From: Streptomyces sp. NBC_00440
Lineage (GTDB): Bacteria > Actinomycetota > Actinomycetes > Streptomycetales > Streptomycetaceae
Assembly: GCF_036014215.1 (NCBI RefSeq)
Contig: NZ_CP107921.1
Coordinates: 6,569,501-6,633,500 of the forward strand
Direction: 5' to 3'
Length of the DNA stretch: 64,000 nt
Shown: positions 1-9,151 of the stretch, piece after piece
How the letters are laid out: the number at the start of each line of letters is the position of its first letter
Numbering within the stretch: position 1 is the stretch's first letter
Notes under the pieces: model-generated
Told to the model about the DNA's origin: nothing
Database searches by the model: none
What the model saw: the letters and a program-made list of their open reading frames with translations, nothing else
Translations under genes and position numbers: made by a program

Positions 1-1
1 C

Positions 2-334
2 AAGCGGCCCGTGCCCGACGAGATCGTCAACGGCTGGCTCCGCCCGCTCCGCACCGACAGGGCGATCCGCGAGGACTTCCGCCGCTACGGTCTGGGCGTA
101 CGCAAGTCGGAGCTGCTGGAGGCAGCGGAGGGACTGCGGACGTTCGACAGACCCGCGCTGGTGGTGTGGGCGCTGGAGGACCGCATGATGCCCCGGGCCC
201 ACGGCCGTCGTCTCGCCGAACTGCTGCCGCAGGGGCGGCTCCTGGAGATCGAGGACAGCGGAACGCTGATCGCGGAGGACCAGCCGGAGCAACTGATCGC
301 CGCACTGCGGGAGTTCATCGCCGGCACTGGCTGA
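2..334 (+). CDS. alpha/beta hydrolase, C-terminal part (5' end outside window)
   Basis: The reading frame is open from the window edge, so the start lies upstream; the GTG at 11 is internal. The 110 visible residues fit the C-terminal third of an alpha/beta hydrolase. RPALVVWALEDRMMP is the usual strand with the acidic catalytic residue (D in LED), and LLEIEDSGTLIAEDQPEQL is the final segment that normally carries the catalytic His in a G-H context. Here that position reads SGTLIAED, so the His appears to be replaced; either the enzyme uses another residue or it is not a classical hydrolase. The frame ends at TGA 332-334. Substrate unknown. Confidence 0.7.
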   Translation, partial: KRPVPDEIVNGWLRPLRTDRAIREDFRRYGLGVRKSELLEAAEGLRTFDRPALVVWALEDRMMPRAHGRRLAELLPQGRLLEIEDSGTLIAEDQPEQLIAALREFIAGTG

Positions 335-886
335 AGGCGGCTGCGCCGGGAGGGGGCCTGCCCGCGCGGTTCGCGGTGGCGCGGCGCTGCCGCACGGCTT
401 CGCGAGCCGGTGCGTTTCAGCGCGATGGCATGACAAGCCCGGAAGTCCCCGAAATTGCAAGGATTCACCATATCGCCCGAAAGTTGTCCGATCGCTATTT
501 CCTTTACAGGGAATCCTTGTACCTGAGAGTCTAAATTAAAGACGACGCCGGGAGCTACCGCCCCCTGGGTACGGTGCTTTATGCGGCGGGTGAGACGATG
601 TCTCGCACGGCCACAGAGGAGAATACCCTGCGAGGTCCGATGGATAAACATCGCTCGCCACCCGGCGGTATTCGCTCAAAATACCATTTTTGCCCGATCT
701 GTCATCTTACGCACTGGAGTCACGCGAGCGCCGAGGGTAATGGAGGCGTCACCATTGCTCAAGCCATTTCCCCAGTGATCTTCCACTCAAAAAAAAACCA
801 CGCGAGACCTGGAGAAGAGATGGCGGCGGGTATTCACTTGTTTCAACTTTCTATTCACTGGCGAAAGCGTTCTTGCGGAGTACTTC
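335..886. other. 552-bp intergenic region, no supported gene
   Basis: Base composition is lower in GC than the flanking genes, with runs such as aaaaaaaa near 790-797. Short open frames here show no family features or Streptomyces-like codon use. It probably holds the promoter of the acyl-CoA oxidase-like gene, but I cannot point to a convincing -35/-10 pair. Confidence 0.5.
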
Positions 887-2818
887 GTGACCATGCAGCC
901 ACTCCATGACAAGGGTCTCCTTGAAGTCGTGTCGGAACGGAGCCGCCTGCCGGAGGAGCGGGGCGTGGCCCATGCCTCTGCCCGGAGCCGCGAGTTGGCC
1001 CATCTCCTCTTCGACGGTGAGGACCAGGCCCGGGTGCATGGAGCCTGGCGGGACCTCATCGCCACGGAGAGCTTTCGGCACCGGCCCGGGCTCTCCCCGG
1101 CGGAACGTGTTCAGCTCTCGTACTCACGGCTGCGTCTGGTGAACGATGCGGCCGGTGATGCCGCGGATCTGGCTTTCGACGTCCGGCGGCTGGCCGCGCT
1201 GCACGAGTGGACCGGGGTGGTGGACGGCGGCCTCTGCACCGTGGCGAGCATCCACTACAACCTGTTCCTGGGGAGCCTGCTGGATCAGCGTGCCGGCACC
1301 GCCGGGCGTGATGTGTCCGATTTTACGTCGATGCGCCGCATAGGGACGTTCCTCTGTACGGAGCTGGACCACGGCAACGACGCTTCGGCCCTGGGGACAA
1401 CCGCCGAACTCGACTGGGAGACCGGCGGGTTCGTCCTGCACACCCCCACGCCGGGCGCCCAGAAGTTCATGCCGAACACCAGCCTGGCCGGCGGTCCGAA
1501 GAGCGCGGTGGTCGCGGCGAGGCTGCTGGTCGATGGAGTGGACCAGGGGTGCTTCCTCTTCCTGACGCCGCTGAGTGATGACAACGGCCGTGTTCCCGGG
1601 GTCCATGTCCGGGAGCTTCCGGACCGTACCGGCACCCCGGTGGACCACTGCCTCACCTCGTTCGACCAAGTGCAGTTACCACGTGAGGCTCTGCTGGAGG
1701 CGGAGCACGGCCGTCTCGACCGGGACGGGACACTGCACAGCAGCCTGGGCAGCGCGCGAAAGCGGTTCCTGCATTCGATCGGGCGGGTGACCAGCGGGAA
1801 GCTATGCATGAGCGCGGGCACCCTCGGGATGTCGCGAGCGGCGCTGACCATTGCCGTGCGGCACGCGCATACCCGGCATATCAGCGGGCCGAGGCTCGGC
1901 GAGCGGGTGCCGTTGGTGGCGCATCGCAGCCACCACGGCAGGCTGCTCGACGCGACAGCGACGGCGTACGCCATGACGTTCCTTCACCGGGAGGTCGTCT
2001 CTCAGTGGGTCGGGCACACGGCGGAGAACCGGACGGAGACCGAGCGTCTGGTCGCGGTCGCGAAGGGCTGGATCAGCTGGCAGGCCCGGGCGATCGCGAT
2101 CGAGTCCCGGGAGCGCTGCGGGGCGCAGGGGCTCTTCCCGGTCAACGGGATTTCGGATCTGCCGTTGAACATAGAGGGTGGCATCACCGCGGAAGGCGAC
2201 AATCTTGTCATCTGGGTGAAGGCGGGGGCCGAAATGATCTTCGGCCATGAGGTGGAACAGGACCACCTGCCCCATGTGCCCCTGGTCCAGAGGTCGTTGA
2301 CCGACCTCGCCTTTCTGCGTGCTCTCCTCGTGGAGGTCGAGTCCGCCGCACAGGGCCGGGCCAGGACCGCTCTGCGCCGGGGCCCCGCGGGTGATCCGCT
2401 CGGACGTTGGAACGCGGCGTCCACGCCGGCTCTGGAGATGGTCTCGGCGCACGCCTGCCGCCGGGCTGCCGACGCGTTCATCGCTGCCGCGGCACGGGCG
2501 ACGGATCCGACGGCACGAACCCTGCTGGAGGACTTGTGCAGGCTGTTCCTGCTCCGCCAGTTGAGCGCCCATACCGGGGAGTTGCTCGCCGACGGCCATC
2601 TGACCGCCGGCCATGTCCGCGCGTTCCCCGATGCCACGACCGACGTCATGGCCGCGCTCGCACCTCATATGCTGACCCTGGTGGACGCCTTTGACCTGCC
2701 GGATGAATTCCTCGCCGCCGTGCCGATCGCCAGTGGCGGACGGATCGGAGACGAGGAAGACACCTGGTCCACGTGGCACCTGCGCAGATCAAGCCCTCTG
2801 GCGCCCGCCACGCGGTAG
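887..2818 (+). CDS. acyl-CoA oxidase/dehydrogenase-like flavoprotein
   Basis: The 643-residue product has the length and layout of acyl-CoA oxidases rather than of the 380-400 residue dehydrogenases. An alpha-helical N-terminal domain is followed by a middle beta domain (LCTELDHGND, LDWETGGFVLHTP) and a C-terminal helical region (ERCGAQGLFPVNGISDLP) typical of acyl-CoA oxidase. It would oxidise an acyl-CoA or carrier-bound acyl group to the enoyl form using FAD; the substrate is unknown. The GTG start at 887 has GGAG at 877-880, six bases upstream; ATG 893 is the alternative. A TTA codon at 1676-1678 (Leu 264) makes translation likely to depend on the bldA tRNA, which is typical of development- or metabolite-linked genes. 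The gene converges on the P450 gene at 2827, eight bases away. Confidence 0.8.
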   Translation: MTMQPLHDKGLLEVVSERSRLPEERGVAHASARSRELAHLLFDGEDQARVHGAWRDLIATESFRHRPGLSPAERVQLSYSRLRLVNDAAGDAADLAFDVRRLAALHEWTGVVDGGLCTVASIHYNLFLGSLLDQRAGTAGRDVSDFTSMRRIGTFLCTELDHGNDASALGTTAELDWETGGFVLHTPTPGAQKFMPNTSLAGGPKSAVVAARLLVDGVDQGCFLFLTPLSDDNGRVPGVHVRELPDRTGTPVDHCLTSFDQVQLPREALLEAEHGRLDRDGTLHSSLGSARKRFLHSIGRVTSGKLCMSAGTLGMSRAALTIAVRHAHTRHISGPRLGERVPLVAHRSHHGRLLDATATAYAMTFLHREVVSQWVGHTAENRTETERLVAVAKGWISWQARAIAIESRERCGAQGLFPVNGISDLPLNIEGGITAEGDNLVIWVKAGAEMIFGHEVEQDHLPHVPLVQRSLTDLAFLRALLVEVESAAQGRARTALRRGPAGDPLGRWNAASTPALEMVSAHACRRAADAFIAAAARATDPTARTLLEDLCRLFLLRQLSAHTGELLADGHLTAGHVRAFPDATTDVMAALAPHMLTLVDAFDLPDEFLAAVPIASGGRIGDEEDTWSTWHLRRSSPLAPATR

Positions 2819-2826
2819 TGGCGCGG

Positions 2827-4188
2827 TCATCCCTTCCACCAGGTCAGGAACCCGCTCCAGAACTTGCCCTTCTGCGCGGCGGCAGGCGCTGCCTCCGCCG
2901 GGCGGCCTCCCGGGCTGCGAACCGCGGCTGTGCTGCTGCTGGTTCGGGGCAGCGTGCTCCGGACCGGGGTGAACCGGGCGGGTAGGATGCTGAGTGCCCG
3001 GTGGAAGGGGCCCGGCCGATAGGCCAGAGCGTCAGGATCCACCGACATCTCGATATCCGGCAGTTCGTTGAGCAGTTTCTCGATGGCCTGCACGGCGATG
3101 ATCATCGCCGGGTCCTTGGCCGGGCAGGCGTGCGGGCCCGCACCCCAGGCCAGATGGGCGCGCCTGCTCACCGTCCCACGGCCTGCGGCGAGGCTCGGGT
3201 CGGAGTTGGCGGCGGCGAAGGAGATGAGTACGGGGTCTCCGGCGTTCAGCCTGCTGCCCGCCAGATCGACGTCATACAGGGGGAAGTGCGTGGCGTAGTT
3301 GGCTATGGGGCAGCTGTTCCAGAGAACGTCGTTGATGGCGTCCTCGACGAGGACGATGCCGGCCTGCGGACCGTCGGCCTGGCCCTGCGAGAGCAGGACC
3401 CGCAGGGCGTTTCCGATCAGATTCGACATCGGCTCGAAGCCGCCGCCGATGAGCTGGATGAGCTGGGGGATCATCTCCTCGTCGCTCAGCCCCGCCGGAT
3501 GCTGGAGCAGGTGGGTGAGGATGTCATCGCCGGGCTGGGTCCGCTTCAGCGTGACCAGCTCCAGCAGCGCCTCTATGAGGACATCATTCGCCCGCTGTGC
3601 GTCGGTCCCGTCGAAAATGCCGGAAATGCCGAAGGCGACCCGGTCACCCAGATCGCCCGGGCAGCCGAAGAGATCGTTGAAGACCAGCAGCGGCACAAGG
3701 CGCGCATAGTCGCCGATCAGATCGACCTGGCCGCGCCCACTGAACTGACTGATCAGATAGGTGGCGGTGCGCTCCACCATCCGGGTCAACTGGTGTGTAT
3801 CGAGCTTCGCCAGACTGTCCGTCACTGCCTGACGGAGCCTCAAATGCCGTGCGCCGTCCTCGAACAGAGGGCCCGGCCGGTACGCCATCATCGGCAGCAC
3901 GGGGCTGTCCAGCGGCACCTCTCCTTCGTTCAGCGCGCGCCAGCGCCGCGAGTCGCGGACAAAGGTGTCGGGGCTCTGGAGCACCTGGAGCGCTGCGGCG
4001 TAGTCGGTGACGAGCGAAGCGTCCACACCCGGGGCCAGCTCGACGGGTGCGACGGGGCCGAACTTCCGCAGGTAGTTGTAGTGGCCTTGCGGGTCCTTGG
4101 CGAATTCTTGCGTGTAGAGGGCGGTGCGGTGGCCGGTGTCGTGCGCCGGGCAGCCGGGTGGCGGGGAGGACTCCGAGGGGGGTCGCAT
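2827..4188 (-). CDS. cvnE: conservon cytochrome P450 CvnE (CYP157-like)
   Basis: This 453-residue P450 closes the conservon operon. The haem loop is HLAWGAGPHACPAK, with the thiolate Cys at residue 355. The K-helix motif, normally ExxR, reads DVLW (287-290). Loss of ExxR is known for the CYP157 P450s of S. coelicolor conservons, so this is probably the same family. The I-helix segment GGGFEPMSN also lacks the usual acid-Thr pair, so normal monooxygenase chemistry is doubtful. About 60 C-terminal residues extend past the catalytic domain and end in a basic/aromatic tail. It starts 12 bases after the GTPase gene stops, so the genes are co-transcribed. The role of the P450 in conservon signalling is not established. 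Confidence 0.9.
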   Translation of the reverse strand: MRPPSESSPPPGCPAHDTGHRTALYTQEFAKDPQGHYNYLRKFGPVAPVELAPGVDASLVTDYAAALQVLQSPDTFVRDSRRWRALNEGEVPLDSPVLPMMAYRPGPLFEDGARHLRLRQAVTDSLAKLDTHQLTRMVERTATYLISQFSGRGQVDLIGDYARLVPLLVFNDLFGCPGDLGDRVAFGISGIFDGTDAQRANDVLIEALLELVTLKRTQPGDDILTHLLQHPAGLSDEEMIPQLIQLIGGGFEPMSNLIGNALRVLLSQGQADGPQAGIVLVEDAINDVLWNSCPIANYATHFPLYDVDLAGSRLNAGDPVLISFAAANSDPSLAAGRGTVSRRAHLAWGAGPHACPAKDPAMIIAVQAIEKLLNELPDIEMSVDPDALAYRPGPFHRALSILPARFTPVRSTLPRTSSSTAAVRSPGGRPAEAAPAAAQKGKFWSGFLTWWKG

Positions 4189-4200
4189 GGGGTGGAACTC

Positions 4201-4791
4201 CTAGGTGAGACGGGATTGGAGGTATCGCACGAGGACGATCAGAGCATTCGCGGACGAGCGCTGATCGCGCGCGTCGCAACTCACCAGAGGTGTCTCGGGA
4301 AGCAGGTCGAGAGCTTCTCTGATCTCCGTGTCCTCGTGTTTCGTACCGATGTCGAACCGGTTGACGGCGATGGTGTACGGAATGCCGTACTGCTCCACCA
4401 GGTCCATCACGGGGAACGACTCCTGAAGCCGCTCGGGATCGACCAGTACGAGGGCGCCGAGCGCCCCGCGCGACATGTCTTCCCATACCTGGACGAAACG
4501 CTGCTGTCCCGGTGTTCCGAAGAGATAGAGCACCAAATTCTCACTCAGCGTGAGCCGGCCGAAGTCCATCGCGACGGTTGTCGTGGTCTTGCCGCGCGTT
4601 CCCTTGAGGTCGTCTATCTCCTCGCCGGCCCGCGTCATTACTTCCTCGGTCCGCAACGGAGGGATCTCCGACATGGTTCCGATGAATGTGGTCTTTCCGA
4701 CGGCGAAGTGCCCGACCACCAGGATCTTCGCCGCGGTCTGCACGGTTTCGTTCAGATAGACCCCGCTATCCGAAACGGGCTTGAAGGCCAT
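4201..4791 (-). CDS. cvnD: conservon small GTPase CvnD
   Basis: The product (196 residues) is a Ras-like/MglA-type GTPase. It shows the P-loop GHFAVGKT (27-34), the G3 motif FGTPGQ (91-96, with Pro in place of the usual Ala after Thr) and NRFD (144-147) in the G4 position where NKxD is usual. In S. coelicolor, conservon GTPases are thought to act with the CvnA-C proteins in a membrane-associated heterocomplex likened to eukaryotic G-protein systems. The ATG start lies inside the 3' end of cvnC (26-bp overlap), indicating translational coupling. Confidence 0.93.
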   Translation of the reverse strand: MAFKPVSDSGVYLNETVQTAAKILVVGHFAVGKTTFIGTMSEIPPLRTEEVMTRAGEEIDDLKGTRGKTTTTVAMDFGRLTLSENLVLYLFGTPGQQRFVQVWEDMSRGALGALVLVDPERLQESFPVMDLVEQYGIPYTIAVNRFDIGTKHEDTEIREALDLLPETPLVSCDARDQRSSANALIVLVRYLQSRLT

Positions 4792-5146
4792 TCAGCACCT
4801 CCTCAAGTATGCGTCGTTCGACACGCTCGGCCCGCGGAATGGGTTTGCGCGTGTAGAGGTATCCCGCATCGGTGAGATCGGCGAGCAGGACGCGGACAAT
4901 GCCGACGGGCAACTGGGTGTGACCCGCGATCTCGGCGACCGCGAGGTACCCCCCGGAGCACAGCTCGACCAACCGGCGCTTCTCCGGGTCGAGATGGCCG
5001 ATCGCGGGGCAGTTCTCGGCCACGGTGATCAGCGTGATCAGCGAGAACTCGTGATCGTCCACCAGGCTGCGGCCGTTGGTGATGACGTACGGACGCACTA
5101 ATTGCGGGGCTTCCGGCTCCTGGTCCGGCTCCTCTGTCGTCGTCAT
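4766..5146 (-). CDS. cvnC: conservon protein CvnC (DUF742)
   Basis: This is a 126-residue DUF742 protein: RPYVITNGRS near the N-terminus, then a winged-helix-like segment (LSGGY-type LCSGGYLAVAEIAGHTQLPVG) and LTDAGYLYTRKP. A longer open frame extends to 5338, but the ATG at 5146 forms an ATGA overlap with cvnB, matches the family start and follows the operon pattern. The upstream extension is Arg/Gly-rich antisense-like sequence. Conservon CvnC proteins are reported to interact with the other Cvn proteins; their biochemical role is unknown. Confidence 0.92.
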   Translation of the reverse strand: MTTTEEPDQEPEAPQLVRPYVITNGRSLVDDHEFSLITLITVAENCPAIGHLDPEKRRLVELCSGGYLAVAEIAGHTQLPVGIVRVLLADLTDAGYLYTRKPIPRAERVERRILEEVLNGLQARFG

Positions 5147-5553
5147 GCGTCGGCGTCGGCAATCTCGCGCGGAGGACTGGTCAGTGCCTTGCCGAGCTGG
5201 CCGACCAACTGCTGCATACGGAAGGAGATCTCCGCCATGTCGACCTCGGGGGAGGCCGAAACGGCGAGGTAGGCGCCCTCGCCTGCGGAGATGAGGAACA
5301 CCCAGCCGTGCTCGAACTCGACCAGCGTCTGGCGCCACTGGGGCCGGCCGTTCGGCGGGCGGCCGCAGAAGTCGGCCACCGTGCGGCTCAGGGACTGCAT
5401 CCCGCTCATCGCGGCGGCGATGGTGTCGCCGTGGTCCTTGCCGACTTCCTTGGAGCGGGCCATGAGCAGGCCGTCCGCCGAGACGAGGATCGCGTGCCGC
5501 GCTTCGGGGACTTCCAGGGCGCTGTCAAGCATCCATGACAGGTCGTAGTTCAC
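5143..5553 (-). CDS. cvnB: conservon roadblock/LC7 protein CvnB
   Basis: The 136-residue product carries a roadblock/LC7 fold: LSWMLDSALEVPEARHAILVSADG at the N-terminus, a central helix with AAAMSGMQSLSRTVADF and the strand segment GWVFLISAGEGAYLAV. Roadblock proteins commonly act as regulators of small GTPases (MglB for MglA), so CvnB probably acts on CvnD. The GTG start overlaps the cvnA stop (GTGA), and its own stop overlaps the cvnC start (ATGA). Confidence 0.92.
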   Translation of the reverse strand: MNYDLSWMLDSALEVPEARHAILVSADGLLMARSKEVGKDHGDTIAAAMSGMQSLSRTVADFCGRPPNGRPQWRQTLVEFEHGWVFLISAGEGAYLAVSASPEVDMAEISFRMQQLVGQLGKALTSPPREIADADA

Positions 5554-6707
5554 TGAGTCTCAGGCCCTTCGCTGCTTGCACTGGTGGAACGGCGTCCCGA
5601 CTGGGTCCCCCGCTGGAACGCCCCCATCACGGAGGCGATCTGCTCGGTCGACCTGGCAGGGGCGGCCCCGGCGTCGGCTTCCGGCACGATGGAGATCGGC
5701 CCCCTTCTGCTGCGTTTCGGGAGGCCGCCGAAGGTGGTCGTGGGAGCCGGTGCCGGTGCTGCCGCCGGATCCTCTTCGGGCGGCATCGGGGAGGACGCGG
5801 CCACGGTGGGAATCTCCTTCGCCTGGGGCTGGGGGGCGGGTTCCGGCATCGACGTGAGGAGGTCGTCGGGCAGGAGCACGACCGCGCGCACACCGCCGTA
5901 GGGCGACGTGGTGTCCACGGAGACACTGAATCCGTAGCGTGCGGCGAGCACGCCGATCACGGTGAATCCGAACTGCGGCGGGTTGCCGAGTCCCGCGACG
6001 CCGGGGGAGCGCTCACTCGAAAGGAGCTTGGCCGCGCGGCTCTTCTCCTCCTCGTTCATGCCGACACCGGCGTCGTCGACGATGATGCAGACGCCCTTGG
6101 GAACCGGCCGGATGTTGATCTCGATCATGGTTTCCGGCGCCGAGTAACTGGTGGCGTTGTCGAGCAGCTCCGCGAGTGTCAGCGCGACCGGTTCGACGGC
6201 GCGGCTCACGATGGCGAAATGACTCTGGGTCCGGATCTCCACTCGGGTGAAGTGGCGGATACGGCCCTTCGCGCTGCGGACCACGTCGTAGAGCGACGCG
6301 TCGGCGCGCTGACGGCCGAGCCAGCCGTCGCAGAGCACGGCAATGGACTGGGCGCGCCGTGCGAACTGGGAATTCATGTGGTCGATGTCCAGGAGGTCCT
6401 GGAGAATCTGGAGTTCGCCGTACTTGCCCTGGAGTTTCGAAATGGCGAGCTGCTGCTCACTCGCAAGACCCTGAAGCGTCCGCATGGCGGATTTCAGAGC
6501 GGTCTTGGTGGCTTCTTCGGCCCGCTCTTTCGCCTCTTCCACGGATTCCGCGTAGTGTTCTTCCAGGGTGGCGTAGTGGCTTCTGAGTTCTTGCTTTTCC
6601 GTACGGAGCTTGGAAATCGACTTTCTTCCGCGAACGATCGCGGTAGCGGCGACAGGAGTACCAGCTATCAAAGCCCAGAGTGCTGGATCCTGGAGGTACT
6701 GAGTCAT
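5550..6707 (-). CDS. cvnA: conservon sensor histidine kinase-like protein CvnA, short form
   Basis: The 385-residue product has one hydrophobic N-terminal segment (about residues 8-26), a long charged coiled coil (about 30-100), a phospho-acceptor-like region and an HATPase_c domain: LAELLDNATSYSAP (N box), DDAGVGM (G1 box) and a GLGNPPQFGFTVIGVLA segment. It ends in a Pro/Ala-rich tail. It lacks the large nitrate/sulphonate-sensing extracellular domain found in many CvnA proteins, so any stimulus is probably sensed at or inside the membrane. It is the first gene of the cvnABCDE operon. Its promoter must lie in 6708-7153. Confidence 0.9.
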   Translation of the reverse strand: MTQYLQDPALWALIAGTPVAATAIVRGRKSISKLRTEKQELRSHYATLEEHYAESVEEAKERAEEATKTALKSAMRTLQGLASEQQLAISKLQGKYGELQILQDLLDIDHMNSQFARRAQSIAVLCDGWLGRQRADASLYDVVRSAKGRIRHFTRVEIRTQSHFAIVSRAVEPVALTLAELLDNATSYSAPETMIEINIRPVPKGVCIIVDDAGVGMNEEEKSRAAKLLSSERSPGVAGLGNPPQFGFTVIGVLAARYGFSVSVDTTSPYGGVRAVVLLPDDLLTSMPEPAPQPQAKEIPTVAASSPMPPEEDPAAAPAPAPTTTFGGLPKRSRRGPISIVPEADAGAAPARSTEQIASVMGAFQRGTQSGRRSTSASSEGPETQ

Positions 6708-7153
6708 AGGGCTCTCTTCGGGTGGCGGGGCCGCCGGGCTCTGAATGTCTCGGGGGCGCGGTCGAGTGCACTCGTGGCCGCAGACATACGGGATCGGTCG
6801 CGCGCGTTCTCCTGCCCGACTGCCTTTAAAGGCCCGGCTGATGGCAAAGTTCCCCCCGGGGTGGCGGAATTCTGGCCCGACGCGCTGCGCAATTAAGCGC
6901 CATAGCGGGTTTGGTACCGCCTGGCAAGCGTGATGATCTTAGCACCACGGGATGGGGTGACGATCCCGGGGAAGCGTTATCTTTCTGGCATCTGACGGAA
7001 ATTCAGCAAGGTGCTCATATGGGGTCTTGTGGGCGTTGACTATTTGCCGGACGTGCCCGATTGATCATGATTGTGAATTCTTCGGGACGAATGTCCGCGG
7101 GCATGGGCCGGGCCCGGGGAAGCCTCGGCCGGGGCCGTCCGGCGGCCGTGTCG
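6708..7153. other. intergenic region upstream of the conservon
   Basis: This 446-bp stretch separates cvnA from the convergently placed tail of the PP2C gene. Open frames inside it are short and have no family features. The part from about 6900 to 7090 is lower in GC and is the likely promoter region for cvnA; I see no clear operator. Confidence 0.4.
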
Positions 7154-8275
7154 TCAGGGTGCGGCGAGCCGTTCGATGGCCACCAGGGCCGCGTCGTCTC
7201 CCAGGCTGCCGTCGGCGTGACGCAGCAGATCGGCGCACAGATCCTCCAGCAGCGCGTCCGGTCCGTCGGCGCGGCACGCTGCGATCCGGTCGGGCAGCGG
7301 GTAGAAGCGGCCTGCCCCGTCGCGGGACTCGATGACGCCGTCCGTGTACAGGAGCAGGATGTCGCCGGCGCCGAAGGGGAACGTCTGGGCGGTGAAGGCC
7401 GACCCGGCCAGCGCCCCCAGCCCCAGCGGCGGTGCGGGCTCCCGGACGTCGAGCGAGAGCACCCGGCCGGACCGCAGCAGCAGGGGCGGCGGATGCCCGC
7501 AGCTGACCAGACGGAGTTCCGGGTCGGCGTCCGGGATGTCCAGCACGGCAGCGGTCACGAACGCCTCCGTACCGCGTTCCGCGTCCCCCTCCGAGGGCGG
7601 TAGTCCGTCGGCGTACGCGGCGACCCCGGCCTCCAACTGGGCCACGGCTTGCGGAAGTCCGGGTTCCTGGTGGGTCAGGGCCCGGAAGGAGCCCAGGACC
7701 TGGGCGGCTTCGCCCATCGCGTCGAGTCCCTTGCCGCGTACGTCTCCGACGATCACGCGGGTGCCCCAGGTCGTGCGGGCCGCCGCGTACAGATCACCGC
7801 CGAGCTGCGCCTCCGCCTCGGCGGCCAGATAGCGCGACGCGATGCGCAGCGTCCCGCTCCGCTCGGGCAGCGCGGGCATCACCACACGCTGCACCGCCTG
7901 TGCCACCCAGCGGAGCTGCGACATCTCCCGTACGTGCTGCTCCCTCACATGGGCGAAGAAGGTGACGAAGACGGAGATCAGGAACAGCGCGGCGATCTGG
8001 TACGTGTGATTGAGGTCGTTGATGCTGGTGCGCGCGATGCCCACCAGCGACTGGGCCAGGACCGCGACCGCACCGACGAAGCCGGTCATACGGGGTCCGG
8101 CGAACGACGCCGTGATCGCCGGAGCCGCCACGAGAAAAGGGCCGAGGTGGACGTCCGGTGGCGCGAGGATGTCCAGCACCGTGACGGTGGCGATCAGGGC
8201 GAACGGCACCGCGATGAGCGCTTTCGGGCGCGGTAGGTCCTCGTGGAGCGGGCGCAGTATCCGCAGCGGGCTCAT
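7154..8275 (-). CDS. membrane-anchored SpoIIE/PP2C-type protein phosphatase
   Basis: Residues 1-110 hold several hydrophobic segments (LIAVPFALIATVTVLDIL, FLVAAPAITASFAG, IAALFLISVFVTFFA). The rest is a PP2C_SIG/SpoIIE domain with metal-binding aspartates in LGGDLYAAA and VIVGDVRGKGLDA and in LLLYTDGVIE and GDDAALVAI. It should remove phosphate from Ser/Thr of a partner, often an anti-anti-sigma factor, but no such gene is nearby. The open frame runs on to 8530; I chose the ATG at 8275 because the extra 85 residues are low-complexity Arg/Gly/His-rich and cross a GCCGCC-rich repeat near 8320-8345. Length is 373 residues. Confidence 0.85.
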   Translation of the reverse strand: MSPLRILRPLHEDLPRPKALIAVPFALIATVTVLDILAPPDVHLGPFLVAAPAITASFAGPRMTGFVGAVAVLAQSLVGIARTSINDLNHTYQIAALFLISVFVTFFAHVREQHVREMSQLRWVAQAVQRVVMPALPERSGTLRIASRYLAAEAEAQLGGDLYAAARTTWGTRVIVGDVRGKGLDAMGEAAQVLGSFRALTHQEPGLPQAVAQLEAGVAAYADGLPPSEGDAERGTEAFVTAAVLDIPDADPELRLVSCGHPPPLLLRSGRVLSLDVREPAPPLGLGALAGSAFTAQTFPFGAGDILLLYTDGVIESRDGAGRFYPLPDRIAACRADGPDALLEDLCADLLRHADGSLGDDAALVAIERLAAP

Positions 8276-8473
8276 ATCTCTGGATACCGCACACGGGCCG
8301 CTCACGCTCCCCGTGGCCGTGCCGCCGTGCCGCCGTGCCGCCGTGCCGCCGCGCTCCGGGGTGAGCCGCTGCCGGACCGAGCGGCTCCCGCACGCAGATA
8401 CGGGGGAATCACGACGGTATGGGGTTGTATCCCTGTATCGATCGACTGACTCGTTCGCCATGGAGGATGCGCC

Positions 8474-8992
8474 TTGCCCGCCAGCCCGAGTGTTCCCGTG
8501 TCCCCGGCCCGGCGCGCCGAACCACTGCAACGGCTCCTGTTCGGCGGCATCTACGGAACGATCCTCGCCAGCGCACTGGCCGCCGCTCTGGACAACGACA
8601 ACGGCAGCCCGGACCCCGGGTACGACGCGCTCTGGGTTCTGCTCACGTCACTCGCGTCGGCGGCGGCGCACGGTTACGCCCATGCCATCGCCCACCGAAA
8701 GGCCGACGGAGTGCCGGTCACCAGCAGCACCGTACGGTCGGTGCTCACCGAGTGGCCGCTGGCCGCCGCGGTGCTGCCCACGGTGGCCGCCCTGCTCGGC
8801 GCGCACGCGGGCTGGTGGGGGGAGGAATCCGCCATCGCGTTCTCCCTCGGCATCAACACGGTGGCGCTGTTCGGCTGGGGGCTCTGGGCCGCACGTGTGG
8901 CGGGCCGCAGCTGGGGCAGGGCGTCCCGCACCGGTGGCGTGGACATGCTGATCGGGCTTCTGATCGTGGCGGCGAACATCCTGAGCCACTGA
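8474..8992 (+). CDS. small integral membrane protein, unknown function
   Basis: The TTG start is fixed by GGAGG at 8462-8466, seven bases upstream. The product (172 residues) has about four hydrophobic segments: LFGGIYGTILASALAAAL, ALWVLLTSLASAAAHGYAHA, LAAAVLPTVAALLGA and FSLGINTVALFGWGLWAA, plus a hydrophobic C-terminus. HGYAHAIAHRKADG between the second and third segments is rich in His. I recognise no family with certainty. It is transcribed away from the phosphatase gene. Confidence 0.75.
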   Translation: MPASPSVPVSPARRAEPLQRLLFGGIYGTILASALAAALDNDNGSPDPGYDALWVLLTSLASAAAHGYAHAIAHRKADGVPVTSSTVRSVLTEWPLAAAVLPTVAALLGAHAGWWGEESAIAFSLGINTVALFGWGLWAARVAGRSWGRASRTGGVDMLIGLLIVAANILSH

Positions 8993-9019
8993 GCGAGCGG
9001 CCGTTCGGAAGCCGGGCGT

Positions 9020-9140
9020 GATCCGCTGCCGCGCTGTGGCTGCCGGACCGGATCGCCGGCCGGCACGCTGGCGACGGCCGCGAACTGGCCGTGTTCCACC
9101 GTGATGTGAGGCTGTGGAACGTGATGCTCCAGCCCGGGCT
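9020..9140 (+). pseudogene. possible remnant of a protein-kinase catalytic loop
   Basis: In the frame of position 9091 the sequence reads VFHRDVRLWNVMLQP, resembling the HRD-x5-N loop of Ser/Thr kinases (HRD and N at the correct spacing). A TGA at 9019 ends the frame upstream, and the frame downstream soon loses similarity. It could be chance. No other kinase subdomain is visible. Confidence 0.2.
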
Positions 9141-9151
9141 GGGTCGCGCCG

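Noticed and set aside
3001..4875. 624-residue open frame on the + strand
   Set aside because: Antisense to cvnE and cvnD, whose families are clear. The translation is low-complexity with no fold signals.
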